DNA of 64,000 nucleotides from Streptococcus pseudopneumoniae (GCF_001070715.1 NZ_JVRR01000137.1:43263-107262), one strand, 5' to 3'; counted from the stretch's first letter, positions 1 to 8,918 are shown. Notes: generated by a model not told the origin, from the sequence alone. Numbers and translations are program-made.

Positions 1-28
1 ATTTTTAGTAGAAAAATGGAGGTATATT

Positions 29-688
29 ATGAACTACAAAGAAATGAGAAATACACTAGAACAAATGGCAAACGAAAATCACGAAGATTTTGCAAAGGCA
101 CTAATTAGTTTTGAAAAAGGTATCAATGATAAAAATGCCTTGGATAGGTTGTACCAGGAGTATATGGATAATGACAGTATGAGCTTACTTAATGATGAGT
201 TTGATTATTTGATTGATGAACTTAGAGAAAATGGACAGATTAAAGAAAGTGCAGCAATTGAAAAAGAAGATAATAATCTGGTGAACATTGTTGGGAATGT
301 CGTAGGTGAGATTGAAACAATTGAAAGAGAAAGCAAAAATGGAGAAGCCTTTAAAGTAGTTAATTTCTCGGTTGTGTCAAAAGATGATGAGGGAAATAAG
401 ACTTATATAAATTGTTCGGCTTATGGAGATAAGGGAGATATACCAAAGAATTTTAAGCAAGGTGACTTTGTAAAGATTTTTGGTCAGGTAAGAACATCCA
501 TTGACGATAACGGAAAGGAACATACTAATGTTAGAATACTATCGTCTAAGCTTTTAAAAGCAAAGGAACAGATGAAGAAGCAAGAAGAAAAGAAAGAATC
601 GGTACTTGGAGCAATAAAGAAATATAAGGCTGAAGAAAAAGCAAAACCTGTAGAAAAGAAAGAATCTCTAAAGGAAACTGAGAGATAA
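29..688 (+). CDS. SSB-like single-stranded DNA-binding protein of the middle element
   Basis: The 219-residue protein has an OB-fold SSB-like segment at about residues 83-175, with strands around NLVNIVGNVVGEI, YINCSAYGD and DFVKIFGQV. A Lys/Glu-rich low-complexity tail follows. The first 80 residues are acidic and helical and are not part of a classic SSB. Such proteins protect or load single-stranded DNA during ICE transfer or rolling-circle replication; that role is inferred. The start follows a good ribosome binding site (GGAGG at 19-23). A hairpin terminator follows directly, so the gene is separate from the restriction locus downstream. It lacks the acidic DDDIPF-type tip of chromosomal SSB. 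Confidence 0.75.
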   Translation: MNYKEMRNTLEQMANENHEDFAKALISFEKGINDKNALDRLYQEYMDNDSMSLLNDEFDYLIDELRENGQIKESAAIEKEDNNLVNIVGNVVGEIETIERESKNGEAFKVVNFSVVSKDDEGNKTYINCSAYGDKGDIPKNFKQGDFVKIFGQVRTSIDDNGKEHTNVRILSSKLLKAKEQMKKQEEKKESVLGAIKKYKAEEKAKPVEKKESLKETER

Positions 689-694
689 GATATG

Positions 695-730
695 TCGGTG
701 TAGTCTTCGGGCTGCACCGATTATTTTTTT
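695..730 (+). terminator. Rho-independent terminator after the SSB-like gene
   Basis: The stem CGGTGTAG/CTGCACCG, with one wobble pair, is followed by a run of eight T. It separates the SSB gene from the restriction-modification locus. Confidence 0.75.
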
Positions 731-763
731 TGCAAAACCAGTTCGAGAAAAGGGAATAAAAGT

Positions 764-793
764 GTACTATAAGTACTAGTTTTGTGGTATAAT
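764..793 (+). promoter_or_regulatory. Promoter of the RM locus with a palindromic operator
   Basis: A perfect -10 box TATAAT lies at 788-793. At the -35 position is the 13-bp palindrome GTACT-ATA-AGTAC (764-776). This placement is typical of a controller-protein (C-box) operator upstream of a C gene. Binding by the adjacent HTH protein is inferred. Confidence 0.6.
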
Positions 794-836
794 AGAAGCG
801 ATATGATTTTAACAAGAAAATGACTGGAGGTTAGTC

Positions 837-1058
837 ATGTCAAAATTCAGCTATAAAAAATTGTTTAAAAAATTGATAGATAAAGATATGAAAAATACTG
901 AACTTATGAAAAGAGCAAAAGTGAGTAAAAGTACATTCTATAAAATTAAAAATGGTGATAATGTCACAACTGACGTGTTACTAAGAATCTGTAATGTATT
1001 GGAATGTGATATTTCAGAGATTGTAGAATGTGTTAATGATTCTTCGGAGGAAATATAA
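837..1058 (+). CDS. Xre-family controller (C) protein of the restriction-modification system
   Basis: This 73-residue protein is a single Cro/C1-type helix-turn-helix of the YozG-like family ([19 protein letters not shown] is the recognition part). It lies directly upstream of the methylase: its stop at 1058 is one base before the methylase ATG, and the methylase ribosome binding site (GGAGG, 1047-1051) lies in its last codons, so the two are translationally coupled. Small HTH proteins in this position time methylase and endonuclease expression in type II systems. A palindrome over its own -35 box fits autoregulation. The start has a GGAGG site just upstream. Confidence 0.75.
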   Translation: MSKFSYKKLFKKLIDKDMKNTELMKRAKVSKSTFYKIKNGDNVTTDVLLRICNVLECDISEIVECVNDSSEEI

Positions 1059-1059
1059 A

Positions 1060-2082
1060 ATGAATTTAATTAGCTTGTTTTCAGGAGCGGGAGGATTAGA
1101 CTTAGGCTTTGAAAAAGCAGGGTTTAATGTTGTAGCTGCTAATGAATACGATAAAACAATTTGGGAAACATATGAAAAAAATCATGATACAAAACTTATT
1201 AAGGGAGATATTTGTGGCATTCCTTCAGAGATGTTTCCTGAATGTGATGGTATTATCGGAGGTCCGCCATGCCAGTCTTGGAGTGAGGCAGGGTCATTAA
1301 AGGGGATTGATGATCCTAGAGGACAATTATTTTATCAGTACATACGCATTTTGAAAGATAAAAAGCCGAAGTTCTTCTTAGCAGAAAATGTTAAGGGCAT
1401 GATGGCGAAAAGGCATAATAGTGCTGTTGAAAATATTGTTTCTCAATTTGAGGAAGCTGGTTACGATGTTTTCATTCATTTGTTAAATGCTAGTGATTAT
1501 GGTGTTCCTCAAGATAGAAAAAGAGTTTTCTATGTTGGATTTAGAAAGGATTTAAACATCAAATTTGAACCACCTAAACCATACGAGTCAAAGTTGACTT
1601 TTAAAGATGCGATATTTGATTTAAAAGATTCGGCAATTCCAGCATTAGAAAAAAATAAGACAAATGGTGATAACTGTAAAGTTTTGAATCATGAATACTT
1701 TATTGGTGCCTATTCGCCAATATTTATGAGTAGAAATAGAGTTAGACAATGGGATGAACAGGCATTTACGGTCCAGGCATCTGGTAGACAGTGTCAACTA
1801 CATCCGCAAGCACCAGTTATGCCTAAAGTAGAAAAAAATAAAAATATATTTGAACCTGGTAAGGAAGCACTATATAGAAGATTAACCGTGAGAGAGTGTG
1901 CAAGAATACAAGGATTCCCAGATAATTTTAAATTCTATTATACGAATTTGAACGATGCATATAAAATGATTGGTAATGCTGTTCCTGTGAACTTAGCGTA
2001 TGTTATGGCTGAGTCAATTTTAGAAGCTTTACGTAATTCTAGTTCAAATTTGAGTCTCTTAAAAACAGGCACAGATAATTAG
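1060..2082 (+). CDS. C5-cytosine DNA methyltransferase, HaeIII type (GGCC)
   Basis: The 340-residue enzyme transfers a methyl group from SAM to cytosine C5. Visible motifs in order: motif [13 protein letters not shown], motif [10 protein letters not shown] with the catalytic Cys, motif VI ENVKGM, motif VIII QDRKRVF, a target-recognition stretch including [17 protein letters not shown], motif [19 protein letters not shown] and motif X GNAVPV. From memory the whole protein, including the recognition region, is very close to M.HaeIII of Haemophilus, so methylation of GGCC is the likely activity. An upstream in-frame start at 1030 exists, but the ATG at 1060 has the ribosome binding site and matches the family start MNLISLFSG. 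The partner endonuclease follows 13 bases later. Confidence 0.9.
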   Translation: MNLISLFSGAGGLDLGFEKAGFNVVAANEYDKTIWETYEKNHDTKLIKGDICGIPSEMFPECDGIIGGPPCQSWSEAGSLKGIDDPRGQLFYQYIRILKDKKPKFFLAENVKGMMAKRHNSAVENIVSQFEEAGYDVFIHLLNASDYGVPQDRKRVFYVGFRKDLNIKFEPPKPYESKLTFKDAIFDLKDSAIPALEKNKTNGDNCKVLNHEYFIGAYSPIFMSRNRVRQWDEQAFTVQASGRQCQLHPQAPVMPKVEKNKNIFEPGKEALYRRLTVRECARIQGFPDNFKFYYTNLNDAYKMIGNAVPVNLAYVMAESILEALRNSSSNLSLLKTGTDN

Positions 2083-2095
2083 GCGGAGGTAATCT

Positions 2096-3052
2096 ATGAG
2101 TGAAAAAAGTAATAATCAAGGAAGGGCATATGAGTTTTCTTATTTAACTACATTGTTTGAAGAAATATCAAAAGTTCGTCCGGCAAAGATAGAAAAAAAC
2201 AGTAGTTTTTATGCTGCAGAACGTGCATGGAATACTTTAACCGATTCTGAAAAAGCTATATACAAGATTAGTGCATTAGCTGGAGTAAATACTATATTTG
2301 AACTTGAACCGTTGATTTTAGATGATGGATTAGATGAGTTGGAATTGAAAATTCAATCAGATGATAAAGGTAAAGAAGGCGATGTAAGAGATGTACTGAT
2401 TATTAGACGAGGTATTGAGTGGGAAATTGGTCTTAGCGTAAAACACAACCATTTTGCTGTAAAACATAGTAGATTATCTAAAAATTTAGATTTTGGAAAA
2501 AAGTGGTATGGAATAGATTGTTCTGAACAATATTGGAAAGATATTAAACCAATATTTGAATATCTTGATTCTGAAAAACAAAAGGGTTCTAAGTGGAGTG
2601 AATTACCTAACAAAGAAGACGATGTATATGTTCCTTTATTAAATGCATTTAAAGGGGAACTGGAGAGACAAAATTGCTTGTTTAGTAAAGATATTCCTAG
2701 ATTGATGGTTGAGTATTTGCTCGGAGAATTTGATTTTTATAAAGTAATTGGGATTGATAATAAAAAGATAACTCAAATTCAAAGCTACAATTTGAGAGGA
2801 ACGTTGAATAGACAGGGTAAAAAGCGTAAAAGAAGTGTTGAATTGCCAATATCAACACTTCCAACAAGGATTGTTAGCTTGGAATATAAACCAGACAGTA
2901 AGAATACATTGGAACTATACCTTGATGGCGGTTGGCAATTTAGTTTCAGAATTCATAATGCTTCGACTAAGGTTGAATCAAGTTTGAAGTTTGATATACA
3001 AATTATAGGTATGCCTACAACAATTATATCGATAGATTGTAGATGGAAATAG
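2096..3052 (+). CDS. HaeIII-like type II restriction endonuclease
   Basis: The 318-residue protein directly follows the M.HaeIII-like methylase, with its own GGAGG site. It shows features I associate with the RE_HaeIII family: an N-terminal NNQGRAYEFSYL stretch, a FELEPL segment, and the core DVRDVLIIRR...WEIGLSVKHNH, which could be the PD-(D/E)XK-like active site (D, E, K). Cleavage of unmethylated GGCC is inferred from the methylase next door. The reading frame is intact. It overlaps or abuts the GHKL gene downstream, pointing to one operon from C protein to the second methylase. Confidence 0.8.
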   Translation: MSEKSNNQGRAYEFSYLTTLFEEISKVRPAKIEKNSSFYAAERAWNTLTDSEKAIYKISALAGVNTIFELEPLILDDGLDELELKIQSDDKGKEGDVRDVLIIRRGIEWEIGLSVKHNHFAVKHSRLSKNLDFGKKWYGIDCSEQYWKDIKPIFEYLDSEKQKGSKWSELPNKEDDVYVPLLNAFKGELERQNCLFSKDIPRLMVEYLLGEFDFYKVIGIDNKKITQIQSYNLRGTLNRQGKKRKRSVELPISTLPTRIVSLEYKPDSKNTLELYLDGGWQFSFRIHNASTKVESSLKFDIQIIGMPTTIISIDCRWK

Positions 3053-3093
3053 GAATGCTAGGAGGGTCTGATAGTTTTATCAGATGTAATATT

Positions 3094-4977
3094 ATGGAAA
3101 ATAGTGGATTTAAAATAAAATTTGATAAGAATACAATTGATCATCTAGGTATTAAGTTGTATAGCAAATTTCCCCCAGTAATTGCTGAACTTATTTCTAA
3201 CTCATATGATGCAGATGCTGAAAATGTTGTAATAGAAATAGATTACAATAATAAAATTGTTACAGTTACAGATGATGGAATTGGAATGAATCACGAGGAA
3301 TTGAATGAAAATTTCTTGAAAATTGGTAGAAATAGAAGAAAAGCTGAGGGAACTGGATTATCTAAAATTAAAGGCAGAAAAGTAACCGGTAAAAAGGGAC
3401 TTGGGAAATTAGCAGTATTTGGAATAGCAAACACAATTGAAGTTCATTCGATAAAAGAAGGAATAAAAAACGCCTTTAGTATGAACTACGATGAACTTAA
3501 GGCTGAAATCAAGGATGAATATAAGCCAAAGGCATTATATGAAAATGAAAAAACAGATGAGCTACATCAAACACAAGTAATTATTAAAGAGATAACTCAA
3601 AAAAATATTATGGATATAGACACTCTGGCATATAATTTATCAAAAAGATTTTCGTTCTATGATTCTGATTTTAAAGTGGAGTTAGTTGATTTAACATCGG
3701 ATAGACGCATTGAAATAACTAAATCCATATATTTTGAGAAATTAGATAAAGAATTTGACTGGAATTTCCCAGATGATTTTGAAAGCGAGTTAAGTCAAAC
3801 GGAATGGTTTGAATGGTTGAAATCTCATAATGTTTCAGGTAAAATTTTTACAAAAAAAACACCATTGAACAAATCGGAAGCAGGTTTTTACATTTATGTA
3901 AGAAATAAACTTGCTGCTGAGAATGATTTTTTTGATGACAGAGCGAATGATACGTTTAATGGATATGTTACTGGATATTTTAATATAGATTTTATTGATG
4001 ATTCAAATGAAGCTGATTTTATATCCACAGATAGAAAAAACATTTTATGGGAAGCGGATGAAGATACAGCTAAATTAAAACAATATCTTAATAAATTAGT
4101 ATCTAAAGTTTCAAATTCTTGGAGAAAAAAGAGAAAAGATAAGAAAGAAGAACAGTTGCAACTTCCTGAAGATTTTTTTGAAGGAATGTCAAAACTCGAA
4201 ATATCTAGTATAAATAAAGTTAAAGATACTTTAATTGCTAACTCGATAGAAACTGATAATATTGACTCGTTGAAACGAATCTTAGATAGCATGAAAACAT
4301 TATATAAATTTGAAAGTTTTCAAAATTATATTGCCGAGTTAGATGATGAAGATTTAACGGTTGATAAAGTGGAAAAAATTACTACAGATTGGGAATATAT
4401 AGAATCTAAAGAGTTGGCTAAAATATCAATCGGACGTATTAAGGCAATTGAACAGTTCGAAAAGTATGTAAGAAATGATGCAAGTGAAACAAAAGTTATT
4501 CAACCTTTCTTAGAAAAATTTCCATGGATATTGGATCCAAGGATTACAACATTTGAACGAGAAGTTACCTTCAAGAAGATATTAAAAGAAAATTTTCCAG
4601 ATACAGAACTTGAAGAAAAAAATAGAAGACTAGATTTTCTTTGCAATTTAGTAAATGGCGAATTGATAATAATTGAATTAAAGAGACCAAGAATAAAAAT
4701 TTCGTTAAAAGAAATTAGACAAGCAAGGGAATACGAAAGATTTTTGCTGAAAAATCATAAAGAGAGTATTGCAAACGGTGTTAAAACATTTTTGATTTCA
4801 GATAGTTTTGTGATGGACGATGAGACGACAGATTTTTATTCGTCTTTGGAAGATACAGGCAAACTCTATATTAAATCGTATTCAGATTTACTGCAGCAGG
4901 CAAAGCAATATAATAAAGATTATATAACTAGGTATAAAGAGATTGAGAGCATTTATAAACCAGATAAAGAAGTATAG
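3094..4977 (+). CDS. GHKL (MORC/Hsp90-like) ATPase fused to a C-terminal PD-(D/E)XK nuclease domain
   Basis: About 627 residues. The N-terminal third is a GHKL ATPase: N-box ELISNSYDADA, the DDGIGM motif and GKKGLGKLAVFG. The middle is helical. The C-terminal 170 residues look like a DUF4263/Shedu-like nuclease: KVIQPFLEKFPWILDP, then RRLDFLC...LIIIELKRP, the spaced D...ExK of PD-(D/E)XK enzymes. Prokaryotic MORC-type GHKL proteins are known from restriction loci (Iyer, Abhiman and Aravind), which supports a defence role; the reaction is unknown. The ATG at 3043 overlaps the endonuclease gene but has no clear ribosome binding site. I prefer 3094: a GGAGGG site (3061-3066) is followed by a perfect hairpin (3067-3084) that would bring the site close to this ATG. 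Confidence 0.75.
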   Translation: MENSGFKIKFDKNTIDHLGIKLYSKFPPVIAELISNSYDADAENVVIEIDYNNKIVTVTDDGIGMNHEELNENFLKIGRNRRKAEGTGLSKIKGRKVTGKKGLGKLAVFGIANTIEVHSIKEGIKNAFSMNYDELKAEIKDEYKPKALYENEKTDELHQTQVIIKEITQKNIMDIDTLAYNLSKRFSFYDSDFKVELVDLTSDRRIEITKSIYFEKLDKEFDWNFPDDFESELSQTEWFEWLKSHNVSGKIFTKKTPLNKSEAGFYIYVRNKLAAENDFFDDRANDTFNGYVTGYFNIDFIDDSNEADFISTDRKNILWEADEDTAKLKQYLNKLVSKVSNSWRKKRKDKKEEQLQLPEDFFEGMSKLEISSINKVKDTLIANSIETDNIDSLKRILDSMKTLYKFESFQNYIAELDDEDLTVDKVEKITTDWEYIESKELAKISIGRIKAIEQFEKYVRNDASETKVIQPFLEKFPWILDPRITTFEREVTFKKILKENFPDTELEEKNRRLDFLCNLVNGELIIIELKRPRIKISLKEIRQAREYERFLLKNHKESIANGVKTFLISDSFVMDDETTDFYSSLEDTGKLYIKSYSDLLQQAKQYNKDYITRYKEIESIYKPDKEV

Positions 4978-5007
4978 TGATAAAACAACTTGAAAGGAGG
5001 TGTGGTT

Positions 5008-6261
5008 ATGCTCAATATAGTAGATGTGTTTTCGGGAGCAGGTGGATTAACCGAAGGCTTTAGGTATAAAGACTATTATAATTTTATTTGTCATATAGAA
5101 ATGGACAAAGATGCTTGCTCTTCTTTAGAATTAAGAAACATATATTACTATTTAAAAAAAGAAAATAACCTATCTCCATATTTTGAATATATTCAAGGAA
5201 AAATCTCGAGAGATGATTTGTACTCGATTATACCAAGAAATCTAACTAAAGATATATTGAATAAGGAAATAAGTAAAGATACTATACCTTCGATTTTTGA
5301 ATTTATTGACCAAAGATTAGGCAATAATGAGTTAGATGGTATTATTGGTGGACCACCGTGTCAGGCATACTCTACAATCGGTAGAGCCAATAACAAGTCG
5401 AAAAAATCTACAGATAAAAGAATTTATCTGTATAAACATTATTTAGATTTTCTGGATAAATATAAACCAAAGTTCTTTGTTTTTGAAAATGTTAAAGGGT
5501 TGCTTTCTTTTAAAGATTTATCAGGAGAGTTACTCTTGCCAAAAATAATTTGCGAATTTGATAAGTGCGGATATGAGGTAGATTATCAAATAGTAGATGC
5601 AAGTAATTATGGTGTAGTACAAAAAAGAGAACGTTTAATACTTGTCGGACATCGAAAAGATTTAGTGTTCGATAACTCATTTTTTGACAGTTTGGCTGAA
5701 TATGTTGAGGCTGCTCCAACTATAAAAGAATTGTTTGAGGACTTGCCAAGTATAAAGTCTGGAGGAAGTTCTCATAAGTATCGTTGTGATGTTTCGAGTC
5801 AGTTCGTTGAAAAATATATTCGTAAAAAAGATGATATTTTAACACAACATGCTGCAAGACCTCATAATGAAAATGATTTGAAGATATATAAATTGGTACT
5901 AAGAGCTAAGAAAAAAGGTAAGAATTTAAGGTATATCGATATACCTGAAGAACTACAAACGCATTCTAATACAACATCTTTTTTAGATAGATATAAAGCT
6001 TTGGATTATGGCTCTGTTAGTCATACAGTTGTTGCTCATATAGCGAAAGATGGACATTACTATATTCATCCAGATTTAAGACAGAATCGTTCAATTACAG
6101 TAAGAGAAGCAGCTAGAATACAAGGATTTCCAGATGATTTTTATTTTGAACATTCACGAACAGCTGCATTTAAACAGATAGGCAATGCTGTTCCACCAAT
6201 TTTATCTAAAAAAATTGCAATGGCCGTTATAGATTTTTTGAGAGGAGAAAAAGGAGAATGA
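5008..6261 (+). CDS. Second C5-cytosine DNA methyltransferase of the RM locus
   Basis: The 417-residue enzyme has the full C5 motif set: VFSGAGGLTEGF (I), GGPPCQAYST (IV, catalytic Cys), FENVKGL (VI), QKRERLILVGHRK (VIII), [17 protein letters not shown] (IX) and FKQIGNAVPP (X). It differs clearly from the HaeIII-like enzyme in the recognition region and has an insert of about 50 residues after motif I, so its target is probably different; I cannot name it. The longer frame from a TTG at 4990 is less likely, because AAAGGAGG (4993-5000) is the ribosome binding site of the ATG at 5008. No second ordinary endonuclease is present, so it may guard against the upstream GHKL-nuclease. Confidence 0.85.
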   Translation: MLNIVDVFSGAGGLTEGFRYKDYYNFICHIEMDKDACSSLELRNIYYYLKKENNLSPYFEYIQGKISRDDLYSIIPRNLTKDILNKEISKDTIPSIFEFIDQRLGNNELDGIIGGPPCQAYSTIGRANNKSKKSTDKRIYLYKHYLDFLDKYKPKFFVFENVKGLLSFKDLSGELLLPKIICEFDKCGYEVDYQIVDASNYGVVQKRERLILVGHRKDLVFDNSFFDSLAEYVEAAPTIKELFEDLPSIKSGGSSHKYRCDVSSQFVEKYIRKKDDILTQHAARPHNENDLKIYKLVLRAKKKGKNLRYIDIPEELQTHSNTTSFLDRYKALDYGSVSHTVVAHIAKDGHYYIHPDLRQNRSITVREAARIQGFPDDFYFEHSRTAAFKQIGNAVPPILSKKIAMAVIDFLRGEKGE

Positions 6262-6280
6262 ATTACCTTTCAATCTCCTT
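6251..6280. terminator. Possible shared terminator between the convergent methylase and relaxase genes
   Basis: The 7-bp arms AAGGAGA and TCTCCTT flank 16 bases spanning both stop codons. T-runs are weak, so function is uncertain. Confidence 0.3.
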
Positions 6281-7594
6281 ACCCATATATTTTTCATAAT
6301 TTTTTCTGATTTGATATAGTTCTTTCATATCGGATTTTGAAGAAGAATACTCTTGCATCAGGGTATTCTTTTTTTCATGCAATGAATCAAGCTCTTTCAA
6401 AATATCCTTGGAGTTTGGAAGTTTTGAGTAAGATTTTTTTAGGTCTGAAAGGGCATTTTCATAGAGCGTTATTTCTGATTTATGTTCTTCAGAAAAAGCC
6501 TTATCAGATGGATCTTTCTTATATTCTAAATAGATTTGACGATACAATTTTACGGTATGAACTTGTTCCATAATATTTGATAGAGTTGAAATTTTGTTAT
6601 CAACAACTTTGATTTGATCCTGTAAATCTTGTCTTTTTAATGCACTCTCTTTAATGTATTCATCAAGCTGGGAGATAGACTTAAATCTTTTTTCACGCAT
6701 CAAAAGTACAGTATCGGCTGCAGTTTTCAAATTATGTTTTGTAGCCCAATACTCATAGCCTTTACTTGATTTTATCTTTTCATTATTCTCAATATCAATT
6801 ATATTTCCGATACGTTTTTTAACAGCATAGGTTCTTTGATTAGCATTATCTAAGATACGCTCTTTTAATCTATCCTCAGTATAATCTTCTCCAATAGTCT
6901 TAGCTCTTGTAAATCTTTCTTTGTCCTTGTGCTTAAATGCAATATGTTTTCCATATTTGATTTCATAATTAAGGGTAGCCATTCTCTTTATAAAATCAGC
7001 CCAATCTTTGGATTGTTTAATAGCTCTATCTATATCAAATTGAAGTCTACTTTTCCAAGAAGTACCTTTCTTAAGTTGGTCATTTTCATACCATGACTTA
7101 CCATTAGTTTTATATTTCTTCCTATAAGTTTCGTAGAACTCATCAATAACAGATAGGTTGTTTTCTTTGCATAGTTTATCACTTTGATACCTAATTTGAT
7201 GATAGCTTCTCTTGTTGGATTGATAGCACTTGCCTGTAACCATATTTACATTATTGAATATGATGTGATTGTGGATATGCCCTTTATCTATGTGAGTAGA
7301 TAGTACAAATTCATATTCGTCCTTTAATATCTTTTTACACAGTTCAAGACCGATTTGATGTGCCATTTCGGGCGTTGCTTCACTAGGCATAAATGACTGA
7401 ATAAGGTGTCTTGCAAGTACTGTTCCATTAACTTTATTATCTTCTCTAGTCTTCATAAAAGCAGTATGGGCAGTAGAAGCAAAGCACTTATTTGTGCTTA
7501 CCAATATTTTTTCGTCTGTCTTTTCTTCATTTGTTATATAGGCAATAGCGAGGTTAAGTGTTGATTTTATAGGGTGTATTTTTGTAATTGCCAC
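6263..7594 (-). CDS. Relaxase (MobA/VirD2-like, MOBP type) of the middle element
   Basis: The 443-residue protein starts MAITKIHPIKSTLNLAIAYI, typical of Firmicute ICE relaxases, where the catalytic Tyr is near the start. The metal-binding HUH-type motif is HIDKGHIHNHIIFN. A long coiled-coil-rich C-terminal half follows (about residues 290-440). It would nick oriT on one strand and stay bound to the 5' end to pilot transfer. It runs opposite to the RM operon and ends one base past the second methylase stop. The mobC gene lies directly upstream in the same orientation, and the probable oriT lies beyond it. Confidence 0.85.
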   Translation of the reverse strand: MAITKIHPIKSTLNLAIAYITNEEKTDEKILVSTNKCFASTAHTAFMKTREDNKVNGTVLARHLIQSFMPSEATPEMAHQIGLELCKKILKDEYEFVLSTHIDKGHIHNHIIFNNVNMVTGKCYQSNKRSYHQIRYQSDKLCKENNLSVIDEFYETYRKKYKTNGKSWYENDQLKKGTSWKSRLQFDIDRAIKQSKDWADFIKRMATLNYEIKYGKHIAFKHKDKERFTRAKTIGEDYTEDRLKERILDNANQRTYAVKKRIGNIIDIENNEKIKSSKGYEYWATKHNLKTAADTVLLMREKRFKSISQLDEYIKESALKRQDLQDQIKVVDNKISTLSNIMEQVHTVKLYRQIYLEYKKDPSDKAFSEEHKSEITLYENALSDLKKSYSKLPNSKDILKELDSLHEKKNTLMQEYSSSKSDMKELYQIRKNYEKYMGKEIER

Positions 7595-7954
7595 TTATAT
7601 GTCATCTCCTTTGTTGGTAGTTTTATTGAGCAGTAGGGAATGTATTTGCCATATTTCTTTTGATAGATGTTCAATTTGGGACTGCATATCTTTGATGTCA
7701 TCGCTATAGATAACACCAGTTGAATTAACTCGTTTAGCAATTTGGTTGACGCTACTTGCGTATCGAAAAAGTAGTCCCTGAATTTCTCTAAAGGGCTGTA
7801 AATCAACAACATAAATATCTGTTTCAGATACTACTTTTCTTAGAAAGTGGTTCATCGTCTTACATTTTGCCATCTTCATTTTCTTTTCAAAAAGTGCTTT
7901 TTCTTCTTCTGTTAAGTTTATTTTCAGCTGAACATTTCTAATTCTATTTACCAT
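7595..7954 (-). CDS. MobC-like relaxosome accessory protein
   Basis: The 119-residue protein has an N-terminal ribbon-helix-helix-like part (RNVQLKINLTEEEKALFEKKMK) followed by the MobC segment LLFRYASSVNQIAKRVNSTG. It helps the relaxase open and bind oriT. It abuts the relaxase gene without a gap and is presumably co-transcribed with it. The start has an AAAGGAAGT-like site just upstream on the minus strand. Confidence 0.8.
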   Translation of the reverse strand: MVNRIRNVQLKINLTEEEKALFEKKMKMAKCKTMNHFLRKVVSETDIYVVDLQPFREIQGLLFRYASSVNQIAKRVNSTGVIYSDDIKDMQSQIEHLSKEIWQIHSLLLNKTTNKGDDI

Positions 7955-7979
7955 GTCTGTTACTTCCTTTCATAAAATC

Positions 7980-8140
7980 TGAGGTCTTAGGGTACGCCCT
8001 AACAAGTTAAAAATTGATAAAAAAGAAGCAACACCACGAGGGGGCTGCTTCATCGATTTTTCGTAAGTGGGTACACACTTACTGTGCTTGCTACATAAGA
8101 ATGATTTGTAAAGCAAGCGTTAAGCGAGATATGAGTTTGT
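7980..8140. other. Probable oriT of the middle element
   Basis: The gap upstream of mobC holds closely spaced inverted repeats: TTAGGG-TACG-CCCTAA (7987-8002), GTAAGTG-GGTACA-CACTTAC (8063-8082) and a GCTTGC...GCAAGC pair further right. Dyads next to a mobC-relaxase pair are the usual layout of an oriT. The nick site is not assigned. Confidence 0.55.
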
Positions 8141-8201
8141 GTCTTAATTATACCAAGTATAGAAGTTAATGTCAGCGTTTTATCTAAAACACATTTATAA
8201 C

Positions 8202-8232
8202 ATGACAAAAAATGTCATATTTATGGTATAAT
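8202..8232 (+). promoter_or_regulatory. Promoter with TGACA-N5-TGTCA operator before the WYL regulator
   Basis: The palindrome ATGACA-AAAAA-TGTCAT (8202-8218) overlaps the -35 region. TATAAT follows at 8227-8232. The same TGACA-N5-TGTCA core occurs at 29971-29985 before the operon beyond Tn916, which suggests one regulator acts on both. Confidence 0.65.
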
Positions 8233-8257
8233 AGTAACTACTAGGAGTGGTTAAATA

Positions 8258-8584
8258 ATGAAAAACAATAGATTGTTTAAAATTTTGTATTATGTACTGG
8301 AAAAAGGAAAAGTAACGGCAAATGAACTTGCGGAAAAATATGAAGTATCAATAAGGACAATTTATAGAGATATTGATGTCCTTAGCAGTTCCGGAATTCC
8401 CATCTACGCCACCCAAGGGAAAGGTGGTGGAATAGAAATAGCGGATGATTTTGTGTTGAAAAAATCATTTCTTTCTGAGAACGAGCAAGAACAGATTTTG
8501 ATTGCCTTAAAAGGTTTAGAACTGACAAATAAGGAGTACGAAAATGAACTTTTAACCAAATTAACCGCTTTATTTCAGGTATAA
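8258..8584 (+). pseudogene. N-terminal part of a YafY/WYL-family regulator, split by the Tn916-like element
   Basis: The 5' fragment encodes an HTH_11 DNA-binding domain (VTANELAEKYEVSIRTIYRDIDVL) and a glycine-rich wing (TQGKGGGIEIADDF). It breaks off after LTALF at 8575; the last codons (Gln, Val, stop) come from the transposon side. The missing WYL ligand-binding half lies at 29392-29973. Joining TTT (8573-8575) to the codons after TTT at 29389-29391 restores an open frame reading TALFKTKNTNW. The fragment alone keeps the DNA-binding domain, so a truncated repressor may still be made. Confidence 0.85.
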
Positions 8585-8821
8585 AAATAGCATAAAAATC
8601 TAGTTATCCGCATAAAAACTGGACTTATCACACTTTATCAAGGTCAAAACCACTCAATTTACTACTAATTTACTACTTATGAATGAGCTTTGATACGACG
8701 ATTTATCCTTGAAAAGTGAAGATATAAAGATACTTCCAATAAAATTTGAATATTTAATAGGTAGACACTTCAAAAAATGAGGTGTCTATTTTTTTACCCG
8801 ATTTTGAAAGGAAGTGAACTT
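8585..8821 (+). other. Left terminal region of the Tn916-like element, without large genes
   Basis: It contains the terminal repeat, directly repeated short AT-rich motifs that include ACTACTAATTTACTACTTATG (probable Int arm sites, a similar ACTACTTATTTACCACTT lying at the right end) and a terminator at 8762-8796. Confidence 0.6.
8762..8796 (+). terminator. Terminator in the Tn916 left end
   Basis: The stem TAGACACTTCA/TGAGGTGTCTA (8762-8772 with 8778-8788, one G-T pair) is followed by seven T. It would stop transcripts entering from the flanking regulator gene. Confidence 0.7.
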
Positions 8822-8896
8822 ATGAAAACAAAAAATCAAGAATCAAAAGGTCGTTCCCCACTCTTTAAGACCATCAAACATTCATTCAGCCAATAA
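8822..8896 (+). CDS. Small 24-residue ORF at the Tn916 left end (orf24-like)
   Basis: A 24-codon frame starts at ATG 8822 after an AAAGGAAG ribosome binding site and ends just before orf23. It is basic (MKTKNQESKGRSPLFKTIKH...). Tn916 annotations place a very short orf24 here; whether it is translated is not known to me. Confidence 0.45.
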   Translation: MKTKNQESKGRSPLFKTIKHSFSQ

Positions 8897-8918
8897 AAAA
8901 GAAAGGATAGGTAAAAAT

